From: Falsihalocynthiibacter sp042445055
GTDB lineage: Bacteria; Pseudomonadota; Alphaproteobacteria; Rhodobacterales; Rhodobacteraceae
NCBI RefSeq assembly: GCF_042445055.1
Contig: NZ_CP170339.1
Span: 372,001 to 436,000 of the forward strand
DNA: 64,000 nucleotides
Direction: 5' to 3'
Position numbers and translations under genes: made by a program
Shown: positions 62,739-64,000 of the stretch, in pieces
Numbering within the stretch: position 1 is the first letter of the stretch
Layout: every line of letters starts with the position of its first letter
The notes under the pieces: model-generated
Told to the model about the DNA's origin: nothing
Seen by the model: the letters and a program-made list of their open reading frames with translations, nothing else
The model's database searches: none

Positions 62739-64000
62739 TTATCGCTTGATGTTGGTTGTCTCTTGCAACATCTCGTCGACGGTTTGGATAACCTTGGCAT
62801 TCGACGAATAGGCGCGCTGGGTTTGGATAAGGTTCGTCAGTTCACCCGCGACATCCGTTGTGGACCCCTCGCGAGAGAAACCAGACACCTCTCCCGTAGG
62901 CCCATCACCAGCGTCCCAGAGAAAGAAAGAACCGGAATTAGGCGAGACCTGAAAGGCTTGGTTGTTCAAGGAAGTCAATGCGTTCGGGTTTGCCACGTCG
63001 ACGAGCGGCACCTGATAGATCGTGCGCGTAAAGCCCGTGTCATAGGTCGCGTTGATATAGCCGCCAGAGTCGATCTCTACCGAGGTGAGGTTGCCCACGG
63101 GCGATCCATCCTTGGTAATTGATGTGGGTGCGAAGTTATCGGAAAGCTGGGTGAGGCCGTTCGGATCCCCCAGCCGTCCGATTGTCATTTCAAGGGCACC
63201 ACCGCCGACGGTGAGGTCAAGTGTACCGTCAGCTGCGTTATATGCGCCGCCCGATACAACGGAAACGGACTGGAGCGTTCCGCCGTTCGCGCGGCTTGCG
63301 TCGAAGGTTAACGTATATTCACCGATTGTGGCGCCAGCGAGCGCGGAGTCGGTGATGACCATGGTCCATTGGTTAGAAGCACCAGAAGTGGGCACCGTTG
63401 GTTCGAAAGTCACGCCAAGCGATTCCGATGTACCAAGATTTCCGAAATATTCGACAGACAGAGGAAGAATGTCGCCTGAAGCGCCAACTTCGGTCTCGGT
63501 TGCTGGTAGGTTTACGCCCAAATTCAAAGCTGTGGTTGGGTCGCCAGCCGATTGGTTTACGTTAATTACAACGGGTTCTAACCCCGTCACTGTATCCCGC
63601 GCATTTGTTGGGATTGTGCCATCGGCGTCGGCTGGCCAACCCAATAGCACAAGACCAGTTTCATTCTTGAGAACGCCATTTGAATCCGTGCGGAAGGACC
63701 CCGTTGTCGTCATCATCATTGGCTCTTCGCCAGATGCGGAAAGCGACACTTCGGACGTGACCGGCAACATGCCGCGCCCTGAAACCGCGATATCAAGCGG
63801 GTGACTTGTGCCAATCAGTGGTCCGCGCTCGTCAATAAGGCGGTTGGTCGTTGCCCGAACGCCACCCGCGGAATACGCGCCCGCGCCTGGTTCGCCGTTA
63901 ATAACAAATGATTGAAACGCCGCCGTTGCGCGCTTGTAGCCATATGTTCCAGAGTTCGCGATATTGTCCGAGATTGTTGCCAATCGCGTTGCGTTTGCAC
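62739..64000 (-). CDS. flgE: Flagellar hook protein FlgE, 5' end beyond the window
   Basis: About 420 codons are present; the frame is open to the window edge, so the start lies outside. TRLATISDNIANSGTYGYKRA is the N-terminal rod/hook signature, FLWDAGDGPTGEVSGFSREG a family-typical segment, and the C-terminal LTNLIQTQRAYSSNAKVIQT the heptad end. The middle domains are variable. It builds the hook; first visible gene of the flagellar operon. Confidence 0.94.
   Translation of the reverse strand, partial: ANATRLATISDNIANSGTYGYKRATAAFQSFVINGEPGAGAYSAGGVRATTNRLIDERGPLIGTSHPLDIAVSGRGMLPVTSEVSLSASGEEPMMMTTTGSFRTDSNGVLKNETGLVLLGWPADADGTIPTNARDTVTGLEPVVINVNQSAGDPTTALNLGVNLPATETEVGASGDILPLSVEYFGNLGTSESLGVTFEPTVPTSGASNQWTMVITDSALAGATIGEYTLTFDASRANGGTLQSVSVVSGGAYNAADGTLDLTVGGGALEMTIGRLGDPNGLTQLSDNFAPTSITKDGSPVGNLTSVEIDSGGYINATYDTGFTRTIYQVPLVDVANPNALTSLNNQAFQVSPNSGSFFLWDAGDGPTGEVSGFSREGSTTDVAGELTNLIQTQRAYSSNAKVIQTVDEMLQETTNIKR

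Noticed and set aside
63085..63804. Plus-strand frame of 239 residues inside flgE
   Set aside because: It is antisense to a clear hook protein gene, with no start signal and no family likeness.

Overview
The window looks like a chromosomal segment of a marine alphaproteobacterium of the Rhodobacteraceae (Roseobacter group). The grounds are the 23S-5S-tRNA-fMet order, the density of ABC and TRAP solute transporters, an ectABC-ask ectoine operon with ectR, and an flgEKLI flagellar operon beside a pseudaminic-acid cluster. This placement is inferred from gene content; no database search was possible.

Layout. 1-3130: the 3' part of an rRNA operon (23S lacking its 5' end, 5S, initiator tRNA-Met). 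3131-9108: an AT-richer accessory island directly downstream of the tRNA. It holds helically spaced short repeats next to the tRNA, a TIR-domain protein and a divergently transcribed zinc-ribbon/nucleoside-deoxyribosyltransferase-like protein, two flanking small proteins with C-terminal membrane segments, a 28-bp inverted repeat built of 9-bp units, a truncated primase-like gene, an intact IS3-family element and an XRE regulator. 9109-17182: a GntR regulator, an enolase-superfamily sugar-acid dehydratase and a peptide/oligosaccharide-type ABC importer. 17483-21971: a ribose-type sugar ABC importer with two permeases. 21983-33229: two divergent operons, one with TRAP transporter, enoyl-CoA hydratase, IclR regulator and two class III CoA-transferases, the other with a signal-less solute-binding-fold protein, SDR, idonate-dehydrogenase-like MDR and AldA-like aldehyde dehydrogenase. 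33253-34644: a degenerate IS3-family element bounded by two inverted copies of its own right end. 34732-36876: a small surface-polymer cluster (TylF-like methyltransferase, TagD-like cytidylyltransferase, LicD-like protein).

37109-43578: ectoine synthesis (ectA, ectB, ectC, ectoine-type aspartokinase), EctR and a BCCT carrier, that is, salt-stress synthesis beside probable osmolyte uptake. 43616-50324: a glucose/mannose-type ABC importer with its LacI regulator and an AGE-family sugar isomerase. 50422-58123: a sugar methyltransferase and a full pseudaminic acid pathway (PseB, PseC, PseI, a fused PseG-PseH, PseF) with an unidentified GT-B-like transferase. 58250-59143: a lipid A type acyltransferase. 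59148-64000: flgI, flgL, flgK and partial flgE. Pseudaminic acid next to flagellar structural genes suggests glycosylation of flagellin or another surface structure.

The most novel-looking parts are the TIR/deoxyribosyltransferase island at the tRNA, the double-right-ended IS structure, the promoter element shared by the sugar ABC operon and the TRAP/dehydrogenase divergent promoter, and an intercistronic hairpin behind the binding-protein gene in all four solute-binding-protein transport operons.
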